The notes under the pieces are model-generated. The model was not told where the DNA came from and made no database searches. It saw only the letters and a program-made list of their open reading frames with translations. A stretch of DNA of 64,000 nt, from positions 25,333,143 through 25,397,142 of the forward strand of contig OZ025265.1 of the NCBI GenBank assembly GCA_964019135.1, written 5' to 3'. The first letter of the stretch is position 1, and the number at the start of each line of letters is the position of its first letter. The translations under genes were made by a program, and so were the position numbers. This stretch comes from Arenicola marina (Eukaryota > Annelida > Polychaeta > Arenicolidae). Shown in pieces: positions 46,097 to 57,647 of this stretch.

Positions 46097-48394
46097 ATGG
46101 GGACCCCCTTTTCGTGGTGAATAACATATTTCTTTTCGGTCCTTCTCTTCTGCCTCAAACTAAATCTGGTCGTCGAGAGTGAATATCTTGGAAAGAAGCC
46201 ACATTTCACTAATAAACCTAGCGAAATTGTGATAAGACTTACCAAGAAACTGGAATACCACGAAAACTGGGTCCTCGACTATGTAATTGTAAATAATATC
46301 AAATATATAGACATGTCATTTGATTCGGTCTAGAATCACTACGACCACAAGCTCGCTTCTACCGCTGCCCATCTGCACTGCCAGTTGGGGTGGTTGGCAT
46401 CCGTCCGACTACAAAAGATGATGGAATTTACCACTTTGTTACATTTCAAGTGATATGATTTGCGTCACGGCATTTGCGCTTATGACTGAACAAGCCTATC
46501 TGTGACCGACAGAGCTTCCTGCTGTTGTCGTAACGATAACCTGTCGATAGGTCTTGGTTTGTACTCACTGGATGCCTAGATTGGCATTTCAAGTCCAATT
46601 TGTCAAACCAGAACCTGTCGTGGTAGGGCCATTCCCTCACTTTTATGAGGGAATGTCTTTTCGCTGACGACGGTCTTTTTACGAAAAGACGTATCTTTTC
46701 GCTTTAAGGGCCAACCATTGCAAACATCCTTCAACCTTCAAATGCTTTGCAGGCATGAAGATGGAAGTTATTTAACTTTTTTTCTTGGCTACAATATGTA
46801 GTCCATAGTTGGGGTGGAGTGTAGGGCTATTGGGGTGGGGTGGAAGGAGGGCGGTACCTGATGGTATTAAACGGCTTAGATAACTTCTTCCTCTTGACAT
46901 TTCAACTTTTATTCTACTTGCAGCTTCTAGTTGCATCCCACCTTGTCCCCTTTCCCCATGCCACCCCCCTCTCTCCTGACCCCATCCCACACCCTTCATG
47001 CGCCACACTGCAGTACCAATACCCACCTACTGTCTTTCCACTTCATCTATTTCATAACACCACATGCCATACATCAAGTTTACTGTCATTCCCAGTCAGG
47101 TTGACCAGCATCAGAAGTCATATGACTCTCTTTGATCTTTTGCCCACTGAGTTAAAAACGACTCACTGCACTGTCAATCATATTAGTGCACTGTGGCCCA
47201 GTTTTTCATGGACAACGGGTGAGTCCCATTCTGCCAAGAAAGGGGGAGCATGCTTGCCATGCGGTAAAATATCTATAAATTCACGGTTGGGACATGCTTA
47301 ATTTATTTTCAATATGCATTCAGGTGCTAGAATTTTAATTGATGCCCCTGAAACATTGGAAAAGAAGGAACAATTATTCTAGGATAAGCTCTAACAATGT
47401 CATAATCATAATCCTTTACCAATGGACAGCATGCGCACCTCCCTTCACGCTGTCAACAATGCGCACCATCCCTGATACCAAGAGCCTCCAACCCCCTTCC
47501 ACCCCCAGGTAGCCACCCCCCTACCCCCTGCGGTCCACATGTCCTGCATGTGTAGTAGGCGCACCCCTTTGAGTTGATGTGTCTCCTTCAAAACAACTCA
47601 ACTCTTTGACTTACAGTCATAAGTTTTAAATATATGACTTGTAGTCATGGGTGTTCAGATCAGTTCATGCAACAACTGCCTACTACAAGACCTCCAATGT
47701 AATTATTTAGGAAGTCATCACATCAACTGTTGAACTGATTTAAGATCCTGTGTTTTTTGAGTGAATAACTGCAAAACAGCCATTTTTGAAGTGGCATACA
47801 TATTTAAAGCCACCCCTTCCAAGTTTGGCCTCAAAACCGGTCAGCAGGTACCTAGAACCATTTATAGAAAATTATTATGAGCCACACCTTGACTTTAGCC
47901 TCCTCCCCGCCCTTCTATATCCAGTATCCAATAGCCCTGCTTATTATGATTGTATCTGGTGAACCAAGCTAATTACTCTGGCATCATTTATTTATACAAG
48001 AAGTTACGATGACCAACAATATTCAACTATTCGTCTCTCATCACATCTCTTATTGTCATACCAGGCACTTACTATATATATTTATTAATCACTGGCAAAT
48101 TTTAACCTACCAAGTATCAAGTTTATGTCTGGCCTGATTAACCTAGTGTAGTTGGTGTGAGGATGGCAGCTGTACCAGTTACACCACACAACCTGATCAT
48201 TAGTTTACAACAGGTGTATGCAGAGTTTTATGAAAGCCCCCTTACCTACACCCCACCCATCCCTTCAAATGCACCCCTCCCCCTCACCATAATCACTTGA
48301 AGTCAGCAAAATTATATACTTTGCTGTCAAACCCCAAAACCTCCTAAGGTAAGCTGTGGCTTCAAGCTCTGGCCTAAAGAAGGCAGTTTACTGT
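46097..48394. other. non-coding, no feature seen
   Basis: Short frames in C/T-rich DNA (46840-47300) are not supported by codon pattern or splice signals. Confidence 0.35.
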
Positions 48395-48708
48395 CTGGGC
48401 TCGCGCTAGGATATTTTTTTCATTAGCCAATTTGGCTAATTCTGTGGAAAAAACATTAGCCCAAATTAGCCAAATATATTGGTTATAAATTGGTTATAAA
48501 TCTCATAATTGGAGATGAATGTAGTAGATCTACCATGTAATGTGTTTTCCAGGCACATCTATGCCTCGATAGCCAGAGGAACAGTTGATAAATGGGGTTA
48601 AACACTTATTTTATATTCGCCATTTTAGCGAGTGTCCAGGAAGTTCTTATCGCCAAATCCCGAATTTTCTCGCCAAATGGCTATTGGCGAATGCTAACGC
48701 GAGCCCAG
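48395..48708. mobile_element. MITE with CTGGGCTCGCG termini, copy 2
   Basis: Same termini and interior as the copy at 20216, 314 bp, with a short internal duplication (TTGGTTATAAA twice near 48480). Flanked by ACTGT at 48390-48394 and 48709-48713, again a 5-bp target-site duplication. Confidence 0.85.
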
Positions 48709-48713
48709 ACTGT

Positions 48714-49426
48714 AGTAACCCTGGGGAATTTGTAGTAGTGTGCAGACAAGTTTCTTTCAACTAGTTTCTATTTCCTATGATAGTCAAATAAAATGTCAAG
48801 TTGGCAGGGTATCAGCTAGTAGTGCTGTCCCCATATTGGCTTCCTGATCTTTATTTAGAGACATTTGGCTGGTTCAGTTTTCACTCTAGCTTATGGCGGC
48901 AACGTCTTGCCTTTAGTGTCTGACACTAATTACGTCTGCTAAGACAGTCAAGTAGTTTTAAATTATTTAATCAGATGTATCTGTGTTTTGGGCTGAAGCG
49001 TTTGTCAGTGTTATGATTATGTTGTAGATTTGACTTCCCCTCTCTCAATGTTAAAGTGAAATTTGCTTTTTTTTCTCCTTTTGTTATTGATTGGAGTTGT
49101 GGCTAATGTTTTCTATTATTTCCTCGAAAATATATTGTCACATCTGCTTAACAACCATCTGAACGTTATAGCAGTGTTTTACAAATTTGTTCTGATATTA
49201 TCTAGACAGGTCTAGACAACTTTATTGACTGACTGACTTGCTTGTCACATTGACAGTAAATGTTATTTGTATTCAAGTTCTCTCGAAAAAAGCTGTTTGT
49301 GGGGAGTGCAGTGGCGTTTCAGGAATAACGAATGTGCGCTGGCATAAGAATATCATGCCGTTGAATTTGCCTATGGATCGACTCCTTGTGCTTCGGTACT
49401 TATATAAAAACAACAACATTAATTTT
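48714..49426. other. non-coding, no feature seen
   Basis: AT-rich region 3' of the first paralogue. Nothing supported. Confidence 0.4.
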
Positions 49427-49432
49427 TTTATT
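49427..49432 (-). terminator. polyadenylation signal, paralogue 1
   Basis: AATAAA on the minus strand about 210 bases after the stop codon of the gene at 49642-50058. Confidence 0.4.
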
Positions 49433-49641
49433 TTTTTTAAAATTTCAAACACATTATTACAATACATGTAGCACTATAATATACACATAAAAATAAGCGG
49501 ACACGCGCCAGGCGGTTTAACTGGTCAACAGACTGATCAGATCAGTCTTCCACTTGTTCAGGAAAAGATCTAATTCAGAGTTGGCATAACTTTCGGCGCT
49601 GGGGATACAGAGATACATAGGACCAGGAATTATGTCAAAGT

Positions 49642-50058
49642 TCAGATCTGGGGCCACGCCAACTCCATGTCGCCAGACTCTGGGACTTCCTCGATTTCGA
49701 GGTTATCGTCATCCAGACCGTGGTTACCCTCATCCTCGTCCCCGTCCAGGTCTGAGATGAGTCCCGCCAGAATCAGTCTGTCCTGAAGGCTGTCCAGCTC
49801 GTCCCCGCGCCGACACGCGTACTCGTAAAACATGTTGCGCAACCCTTCCAGAGTCGCCAGACTGAGGCGCAGCGAGTACCGGAAGCAGCGCCTGTCCGAC
49901 TTGAGGGCGCGATCGTAGCGCCTCTGGAGGTCGTCGATGCGGTTGTTGAACAAAAGGATCTGACGACACGACAACCGGAACTTGGCTTCCAGCTGTTGAT
50001 AATACGCCAACATATCGTCAGCCGTCTCGAAATCTCCCAGAATCTCCTCCGTTGCCAT
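49642..50058 (-). CDS. paralogue 1 of an unrecognised helical-core family
   Basis: 138 codons starting MATEEILGDFETADDML. The start is chosen because all five paralogues begin at this point; the frame stays open upstream to 50529, but the extra part is low-complexity and lies across the promoter. The core is FNNRIDDLQRRYDRALKSDR, then RCFRYSLRLSLATLEGLRNM, then FYEYACRRGDELDSLQDRL. It is rich in Leu, Arg and Glu with heptad-like spacing, consistent with helices or a short coiled coil. The last 30 residues are strongly acidic. No signal peptide or membrane segment is seen. Function is unknown. It lacks introns, has TATAAGAG and ATTGGCT upstream, and is divergent from paralogue 2 (2.5 kb between starts). 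Confidence 0.8.
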   Translation of the reverse strand: MATEEILGDFETADDMLAYYQQLEAKFRLSCRQILLFNNRIDDLQRRYDRALKSDRRCFRYSLRLSLATLEGLRNMFYEYACRRGDELDSLQDRLILAGLISDLDGDEDEGNHGLDDDNLEIEEVPESGDMELAWPQI

Positions 50059-50261
50059 GGTGATGCCCGTTAAGATATCCAACTCCGCAAATACGACAAT
50101 ATCCGCAAATACCCGCAGCGCTGGATAGAGTGGTAATAGATCTTGTTGACGATGATGCCAAGAGTTGTAAAGATAAATTTTCTCCATAAAACGTAAAGGT
50201 AGCGGAAGACAGTGTTCAAAGGCTCTTAATGGAAGGTGTGGACATCTCTCGTGGCCGACTT

Positions 50262-50306
50262 CTCTTATAGCCGTCGTCAACTGGAGAGGCAGAAATATTA
50301 GCCAAT
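50262..50306 (-). promoter_or_regulatory. TATA and CCAAT-type promoter, paralogue 1
   Basis: On the minus strand ATTGGCT (50300-50306) precedes TATAAGAG (50262-50269) by about 30 bases, roughly 200 bases upstream of the start codon. Confidence 0.6.
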
Positions 50307-50829
50307 GATAGACCGGCTTAAAGCTCCCCCCCCCCCCCTCTACCATTGGTACATCAATCGTTTGGCGTTTAATTCCTGTGTTGTTATTATGATTTGCGGT
50401 GGTGTGAGTGTAGGGGTAGGGGGCTGGGGGGTGCAGGGCAGCCGGTCTGGTGCTAACAGAGACAGACTGACGGGAGGAGAGATGGACTCCACTGACAACA
50501 AGAAGATTAGCCTCGCATGGCTTCCGCATGGCTTCTTAGCGAGAGAGTGAGAATAGCGGAAGGGCTGGGGGTGAGAGGGGGCAGTGTCAAGGCTGTGGGG
50601 GGGGGGGTGGGGGGGTCGCCCGCCCTGTCAGACAATGGAAGATCAGAGGGCTAATGGTAAATGTGCTAACTTTGGCTTCACATACGGCCATTCACGGTCA
50701 TCCCCTAAAGCACCTGTTAAAGTTTACAATGACTCCAGCCGCCGCCCCCGCCCTCCTCGCGACCGGTCCTCCAAACCGTCGACTAAGCCGTCGAACCGTT
50801 AAACATTCTAAAATCTTTCTTCACAAGAA

Positions 50830-52240
50830 GTAGAAAATGGAGATTTTGTTTCACTGTATATTAATAATAAATTTAATGATATATGCCTGGTATCGCAAGT
50901 CATAATATTCTGTATAATATTTGTAGATGTGACAAATAATCAGGACCTAATGACACGATATCGATATAATGACCTTAATGCCTAAGGTCTCAGATATATA
51001 GCCTTGTTCAGTCAACAAGCGCACATTTTGCGAAATAAATAATCCTTAAATCGCAATAAATAAGCTGCAAATCCATCGTCTTACGCAGACGGACGGATGC
51101 CAACCAATGTTCTGCAAATATATATAAATGTTTCTTTTATTCATGTATAAATTAATTTTGAAATAAATTATATTATTGGGGCATATGCATTATTAGATCA
51201 GGGACAGAATTGGAGAAGATGCATATATCTTTATATCTGATATATGTCAGATGATAATTTTCGTTTTCTGTTATTATCTCACTTGACTTATGTCAGGTTT
51301 AGGTGACATTGATGGAACCATAAAGATGGCGGGAGGGAGGTAGTCATGGCAACGTAGACGTTTTGCAGTGGGCGAGGTGGAGTAAAACTTCATGCTTGGG
51401 TATACCGTTTTCAGTGTGGTTATGCGTCAGTTGGTTTAATGACATGCAAGTTTCACTGACTTACTGGCTTCCTTGATTTTAAGATTGTATAAATTCATGT
51501 GACTGATTATCTTAACTGGCTGGCCTTTCCTCGGTTTTGTTTGGTTTCATAAACATTTCTGATAATTTGTTTGACGGATCTTTCTAGCGTTATATTTGTT
51601 TTTTGTTGAAATAAATCACTGTAACAATGCTGAAACGAAAGAATAACATACACTATCAACGAATCTGTAACCTTATCATATTTCATAAATTAGAAACTAT
51701 TGAAAGCTGAAAATGCGAATGTCACTGACTTGTGTGCAGTGTACTGATTTATCGCGAGATTTCAAGATAAAGAATATTACTCAAATGCATTATCCGTGCG
51801 CTGATCAGGACATTTAGATACCGCCATAATGACATCAAGGAAAACTGTTAGATTTTAGGTTTAAGATAGGCGATGATAGACTGCGGTGTGAGATGGGGGA
51901 CGAGAACGGAAGAACTACGTTTAATTGCAATTAGATCAGGCCCACCAACCACCCTGTCTTAGGTGTGAAGTGATATGGTTCCATTATCTGCTTGTCTTAT
52001 TACAAATGCATGGTATGAATTAGGGCTTTGTTGTCAACAAGTCTTTGATTGCGCATTCATTGAAGTGTTCTAGTAATCGGCTTTTGCGCCAACCCAACCC
52101 AGATAATTGGAATCAAAGGCATGGGTTGTCACTAGCTATTCAAGTGTTAGGCCGCTGGTGGCATAATGGCTGACTGTTAGCAAAGCCAGTTGGCAATCTG
52201 AGGCTCTCGGAAAAATGTTATAGCAGTGGTAGCAATGCGT
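50830..52240. other. intergenic between paralogues 1 and 2
   Basis: AT-rich, no supported gene. Confidence 0.4.
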
Positions 52241-52247
52241 TGGTTTG

Positions 52248-52289
52248 ATTGGCTACACGCTGGAGGAAACAACATAATATCTATATAAG
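52248..52289 (+). promoter_or_regulatory. TATA and CCAAT-type promoter, paralogue 2
   Basis: ATTGGCT at 52248-52254 is followed by TATATAAG at 52282-52289; the start codon is about 320 bases downstream. Confidence 0.65.
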
Positions 52290-52611
52290 GGGGAGAGCCA
52301 GAGCTAGAGATTCACATTCTTGTCAGCATTATCAGCAGTATCCACCGAACGGATGTTCAGCGCATTGTTATTCATCATTTTGAAAGTCTTACAGTGCTAT
52401 ATTTGCAAATGAGATTAGATACAGTTCCTGTAAGTGACAAAACGACTTGGCATTTTCTCGTTTTGGCGGCATATAAGCTCTTGAAATAAACAGGCTGCTG
52501 CTGTGCGGCTGCCGTTGCAAAGGAGGTGCCGAAAAAGGCTGTCTGTCATTTCCGAAAAGAACTTGCGCAACATAAGTTTATAATTAACTAGTTGCTTTTC
52601 GCCTTGCTACA

Positions 52612-53052
52612 ATGGCGACGAAGCACATTTTGGGTGACTTCGAGACGGCTGACGACATGTTGGCTTTTCACGACGGGCTGGAAGCCAAGTTTCGATCATC
52701 ATGTCGTCAGATCGTCCTGCTCAACAACCGCATCGACGACCTCCAGAGGCGCTACGATCGCGCCCTAAAGTCGGGCAAGCGCTGCTTCCGGTACTCGCTG
52801 CGGCTCAGTCTGGCGACTCTGGAAGGGTTGCGCAACATGTTTTATGAGTACGCGCGTCGGCGCGGGGAGGAGCTGGACAGCCTACAGGACAGACTGGTCC
52901 TGGCGGGACTCATCTCAGATCTGGACGGCGAGGAGGATGGGCAGGAAGAAGGGGACGAGTTTAATGAAGATGGAGACCTTGAGGAGACGGATGTATCCGC
53001 AGACATGGAGACCGGGGATTCTATGGAGGGAACGTTGACTGTAGCTTCCTAG
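52612..53052 (+). CDS. paralogue 2 of an unrecognised helical-core family
   Basis: 146 codons beginning MATKHILGDFETADDMLAFH. It shares the family core (LLNNRIDDLQRRYDRALKSG, FRYSLRLSLATLEGLRNMFY, EYARRRGEELDSLQDRLVLA) and a Glu/Asp-rich tail from about residue 108 (DGEEDGQEEGDEFNEDGDLE). The tail is nearly identical to that of paralogue 3, so these two are the youngest pair and are in opposite orientation. No introns. The start is in a good context (TACAATGG). Function is not recognised; an acidic tail on a helical core could suit a nuclear or protein-binding role, but that is a guess. Confidence 0.85.
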   Translation: MATKHILGDFETADDMLAFHDGLEAKFRSSCRQIVLLNNRIDDLQRRYDRALKSGKRCFRYSLRLSLATLEGLRNMFYEYARRRGEELDSLQDRLVLAGLISDLDGEEDGQEEGDEFNEDGDLEETDVSADMETGDSMEGTLTVAS

Positions 53053-53082
53053 TCTGTGGTAATGGTAGACACAGTATACACA

Positions 53083-53127
53083 GTATGCACAGTATGCACA
53101 GTATACACAGTATACACAGTGGTATTT
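53083..53127. repeat. 10-bp tandem repeat
   Basis: CACAGTATAC/CACAGTATGC repeats four to five times in the 3' untranslated region of paralogue 2. Confidence 0.85.
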
Positions 53128-53231
53128 ATAAATACTCGATGAATACTGAATGAAGTTGTAGTGTCAATCCTTGTTTCGGTACAGACTGAATTAGTTACGT
53201 TGTTGTGTTATTTTTCGCTTTTCGTTTTGTT

Positions 53232-53237
53232 AATAAA
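53232..53237 (+). terminator. polyadenylation signal, paralogue 2
   Basis: AATAAA 180 bases after the stop codon; further overlapping copies (ATAAATAA) follow. Confidence 0.5.
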
Positions 53238-53939
53238 TAATTATAAATAATTTTCAAGGTTGATAATTCATTGCGGATGCGGAAGGAACAAAACCTGCGT
53301 GCGATTCAGCGCTAAGCGTTTTTTCCGTCTTTTGTGGTACGATAGTTTCGGTACCAGGATTTAGCCCAAAGCATTATGATTGGGGAAGATTTGGTGAGAT
53401 ACATATGATGTCTTATCACTTGTCACTGAGACTGTTAATGGTGGTACTGGTACAGGATTCGATATGTTGTGTACCTACCTAGAAATTTTCGCCCAATAAA
53501 ACTTGTGAAATTCCAGGCTAGACCAGTAAATGTGGTCGTATCCCGAAAATTCTGCTCCTTGGCGTTCTGGTAACCTGGTCTGGACACAATAGAATCTGCA
53601 CTCATGAGAATGTTCAGCGCTGGGGTGAGGCCTTGTCTCTGAATGTCGGAGCACTGAATGTTTGCAACCCCACAAAAGTAATTTGTACCGTATCTATTCT
53701 GCTTCCTCTCCTCGGACTCCATAAGAGAGGATGAGAAATGTTCATGTGAGATGGAAAAAATTCTCTACTATGAGCTTTGTGTCGAGACATTTCAAATAAG
53801 ACCGATTAGGAGACCTTTTGATAATACGGAGGAAATGACAGGCTGTCGTCATTTCCAAATAGGCGCGTTCAGCCATGAGCGTATATCTCGCAGAATAAAG
53901 AAGCCACGCAGAGCGCGCTCTGTGAAACCGCCAATTGGC

Positions 53940-55345
53940 TTCCAATCATAAATTTAAAACAGGGTTCGGGCCCTATGTATTTGTATAGTAAAGCATAGAC
54001 AAATTGACAGTAAATGAGAATAGCCAGTTAGCCAGAATGGCCTAGGGCCTCCTCAACATATATAGATTGACAAACAGCTTGAAATACTATACGGAATTAT
54101 ATGGAGAAACAAATACAAATGTATGAAGACTAGGAATGACAAAATAGAAAACAGATGGCCAGTTATGCTTTAAATTGGCGAATTATTATCAATGTAAAAT
54201 GGAACATGTTAGTAGGCTTAATTCTCGTCACCTTTGAATGGTAATAAAGTGTTAACAATCAGGGGAAGTCGAATTTATTGATTGCAAACGCAATTAATTG
54301 CAAACCAGCTGATCGCGTCAGGCAGTCGAACGATTCAACTGTGATAAGCACCATTAACGCCCCTGCCACATCTTAGGGAATATACGGTGTCTAGTACCTG
54401 TGTTTTATGACAAAAAACCAAGTATGAAAGGCAGATCTTATTGTGTAATTTGAATTGATCTCTGTTCTTGATAATATTGCAATTTATGGTTTATTCCTGC
54501 AACACAATTATTGTCATGTGAGTTTTGGTTATAATCTCTGCTTCGATACACCGATGTTGTGCTTTAGAATATTTTAACTTAAGGTGTCTTAAATTGTATC
54601 AAATAATTAATAATCGGTTAACTATATGTAACCGTTCCAAAACTTTTAATTAGTTTATCCCTGAATCGGGATTAACCGGGAAATCAAGAGCAGGATTCAG
54701 TCTGTTATGGATTCAGCTATGTGGCAAATCAGATTGAATAGTTTAGAGCAAAAATCCCCCCACAGATGCCGAAGGAAACAATTGAAGTATTAATTTGGCT
54801 GTAGGACATGTGTGTGTTGCAAACAACCGCCTCTGTCTTTTGCTGTTATTTATTAGCATTGAAGGCTTCATCAATTTAATGCACTAATTAGACACCCCTT
54901 AGAACCCTTAAGCCCTATCAACATTCACGTCGCGTTCTGCGAAACCGGAAGGGGCCTCCCTGGTGTAGTGGTTAGCGCACTAGACCGCAGAACAATAGGT
55001 CCTGGGTTCGAATCCGGGCTCGGGCACCTAATCTGGGGCATGTTTCATTCCTTCATCCTTCATCGTCTCGGGAGGTTCCTTGGCCCAATTTAGCCTGTAT
55101 GTGCACAAAAGTGGCCTAAAAAACGCACCAACTGCGAAACCGTTCTACGTTGGCGCCCAATCGTAAATTTAAAACCTGGTTATATAAGATCCGTTCATAT
55201 TTGCAAATTATTATAAAGCATAGACAAATTTGCAATGAATAAGCTTGGGCAGTTGTGCTTTAAACTGACAAATTGTCATCAATATCAATTTACAGTGGAA
55301 TATGCAAGTTTATTTATTGCTTGCCACCCTTGATGACACGTCTGT
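53940..55345 (+). repeat. diverged flanking duplication
   Basis: 53935-54230 and 55145-55310 share ordered blocks (TAAATTTAAAAC, AAAGCATAGACAAATT, CAGTTATGCTTTAAATTG / CAGTTGTGCTTTAAACTG, ATCAATGTAAAATGGAA / ATCAATTTACAGTGGAA) in the same orientation. Likewise 54785-54935 resembles 57212-57385 (GTTGCAAACAACCGCCTCTG / GTTGCAAACAGCCGCCTCTG). These are remnants of duplications that built the gene cluster. Apart from the SINE at 54951 the interval holds no supported gene. Confidence 0.6.
54951..55028 (+). repeat. tRNA-derived SINE head
   Basis: GGTGTAGTGGTTAGCGCAC (A box) and GGTTCGAATCCGG (B box) at tRNA spacing, followed by a non-tRNA body (TCATTCCTTCATCCTTCATC). The ends do not pair as an acceptor stem, so it is called a SINE and not a tRNA gene. 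Confidence 0.65.
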
Positions 55346-55677
55346 TGCATTGTCAAATTGTCAATATTGGTCATTTTTCTCATTAAAAGCACACTGAAAT
55401 AAAATGAACACTGATTTTTTCATGCAATTCATTTTTTTGTATTTCTTTGTACCTCTGGTACATCATGCAATAACAAAAATATGTCACCCACCAACGTTAC
55501 AGCGGGTTATTCGCATTTGGCTCGAGAATAGCCGCTTTCATCTTTAATAGCGAGGACGTGCTCTGTTAATTGGTCCCTCATGTGTTTTATGATACACACG
55601 TCTTCATAGGATCCCGCCCCGTACACACGAAGACAAATTTTGTTAGTCCAATTCTAATACTTTTGTTGCAAAAATCG

Positions 55678-55683
55678 TTTTAT
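55678..55683 (-). terminator. polyadenylation signal, paralogue 3
   Basis: AATAAA on the minus strand about 170 bases after the stop codon. Confidence 0.45.
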
Positions 55684-55849
55684 TACCAGGGTCAAATAAC
55701 AGTGAATAAACTGAACAATGAGAATACGGTTTGCATGGTGGCTTGCACATTCGACAACCGAGCACGCAACTAACCCAGGGAGTGAGACACGTCAACGTAG
55801 AAAGTCCCCTTTAACTGTACTCTTCTAGCATCATTCTAGTCATAAAGTA

Positions 55850-56290
55850 CTAGGGAGCTACAGTCAACGGTCCCTCCATAGAGTCCCCGGTCTCCATGTC
55901 TGCGGATACATCCGTCTCCTGAAGGTCTCCATCTTCATCAAATTCGTCCCCTTCTTCCTGCCCATCCTCCTCGCCGTCCAGGTCTGAGATGAGTCCCGCC
56001 AGGATCAGTCTGTCCTGAAGGCTGTCCAGCTCGTCTCCCCGCCTACGCGCGTACTCGTAAAACATGTTGCGCAACCCTTCTAGAGTCGCCAGACTGAGCC
56101 GCAGCGAGTACCGGAAGCAGCGCTTGTCCGACTTTAGGGCGCGATCGTAGCGCCTCTGGAGGTCGTCGATGCGGTTGTTGAGCAGGACGATCTGACGACA
56201 CGATGATCGAAACTTGGCTTCCAGTCCGTCGTGGAAAGCCAACATGTCGTCAACGGTCTCAAATTCTTCTAAAATATCTTTCGTTCCCAT
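55850..56290 (-). CDS. paralogue 3 of an unrecognised helical-core family
   Basis: 146 codons from MGTKDILEEFETVDDMLAFH, the start that aligns with the other copies; in-frame ATGs at 56299 and 56314 could add 3 or 8 residues. The core and acidic tail are almost identical to paralogue 2 (tail ends SADMETGDSMEGPLTVAP). Intronless. The frame is fully intact, and the differences from paralogue 2 are mostly substitutions that leave the core unchanged. Upstream are a TATA-like TTTAAAAG and an inverted repeat with CCAAT boxes. Function is not recognised. Confidence 0.85.
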   Translation of the reverse strand: MGTKDILEEFETVDDMLAFHDGLEAKFRSSCRQIVLLNNRIDDLQRRYDRALKSDKRCFRYSLRLSLATLEGLRNMFYEYARRRGDELDSLQDRLILAGLISDLDGEEDGQEEGDEFDEDGDLQETDVSADMETGDSMEGPLTVAP

Positions 56291-56517
56291 TGTAGCCATT
56301 CTACGCAAAATCAATCTCGTATTTCCAAGATTACGTAATATTTATTCACGATACCAAGATTCCCTGTTGCGCTTCGGTCCGATAAGATGACCAAAGAATC
56401 TGAAATTCTGCGATATAGATTATTATCGTACTACCGTGAATGGCTTAATGATACGGTAACACGACTATAGCACAACCATCACAGCTTGGTACATGATCCA
56501 TTAAACTTAGGGTCGTC

Positions 56518-56525
56518 CTTTTAAA
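56518..56525 (-). promoter_or_regulatory. TATA-like element, paralogue 3
   Basis: TTTAAAAG on the minus strand about 230 bases upstream of the start codon, just downstream (in gene orientation) of the CCAAT-containing inverted repeat. Confidence 0.5.
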
Positions 56526-56540
56526 GGACGAGAATGCGCA

Positions 56541-56587
56541 TCTGTTATTGGTTAACCTTAGACTATCCAAGGTTAACCAATAACAGA
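56541..56587. promoter_or_regulatory. perfect 19-bp inverted repeat with two CCAAT boxes
   Basis: TCTGTTATTGGTTAACCTT (56541-56559) and its exact complement (56569-56587) flank a 9-base loop. Each arm carries ATTGG/CCAAT and GTTAAC. Imperfect pairing extends about 11 bases further on each side. Confidence 0.75.
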
Positions 56588-56599
56588 AGTGCATTCCCA

Positions 56600-57640
56600 T
56601 CTAAAGCTCAAAAGTACTGTGCAAAAATCACGACTGCGAATACGACTGCCAACTGTGACGTCATCTGCTAACACTATGACGTCACCATGCAACCGGCACG
56701 GCTGATCTATCGGACACAGCTAGCCAGGCATAAAGATAGTTGTCATAAGCCATGTCAATATATCTTGTGTTATAAGCCTGTCTTTCAAACTACGTTTGTA
56801 TGATTCGCATCATGCCCTACACATCTATTGTGAATTATTGGGGTAAAATGTTATGTTTTACATATAAATTATTGATACGATCATGTAAAGAGCAAACTAG
56901 ACATGCTAGAGGCATATACCAAAGTTGGACCGTCTGTCTACGATCGACTCAGTGAGAGGGTCTTTGCGTGGCGAAGGGGGTAGAGATGGGAAGGGGGCAT
57001 TGTGGAGAGGGGAGGGGTAGGGGACAGTGTCTTCAATCATCTTAGCTGAGACAGTAGGGCCGTAATGTATTATTTTTATCAATTTGAATTGATTCACTGG
57101 ATTATGTCAGTTCCAAGCGATTCTGGTCCAAAAGTTCTGCCTTCACCATTCAATCTGTCATGGGTCTGGCGTTCTGGAAAATCACATTGAAAGTCGGAAA
57201 CTACGGTTAAAACATTGGCTGGGGGACATATCTATGTTGCAAACAGCCGCCTCTGTATATGGATGTGCATTTATTATAATGGTTTGGAATAAATTTGGAT
57301 AATAGACAGGATAGATAAATTTAAAGCAATTATTCGATACCTTTTAGAACCCATGTTAAGCCCCTTCAATTTCGACAGGCGCATCTGGGTATACATTTCA
57401 ACAGTATTCGCTGTGCCATTCACTGTTCCATGGTGGAGTTTAGCCCATGTGTGCACAAACGTGGCATCAAACACCAATCCATCATAGCAGTCTGTCATAG
57501 AAATTCAAAGTTATTGGCTCAATTGCAATTAGAAACTCTCAGAAGAAACAGACTTAGCCGTTGATTTTCGTTACATTTTGCAGTCATCTTAGGGCTGTGG
57601 CCGAATGTGAGAATGCAAGAGTCGAGATGTAAAAGGCCTT
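56600..57640. other. intergenic between paralogues 3 and 4
   Basis: No supported gene. Contains a block (57212-57385) similar to 54785-54935. Confidence 0.4.
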
Positions 57641-57647
57641 TGTTATT

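Noticed and set aside
46840..47301. 153-codon plus-strand frame
   Set aside because: C/T-rich with no motif, no Kozak context and no splice-supported boundaries.
50059..50529. 157-residue N-terminal extension of paralogue 1
   Set aside because: Low-complexity, crosses the TATA/CCAAT promoter and is absent from the four other paralogues.
54951..55028. A functional tRNA gene
   Set aside because: A and B boxes are good but the ends do not pair into a 7-bp acceptor stem and a SINE body follows.
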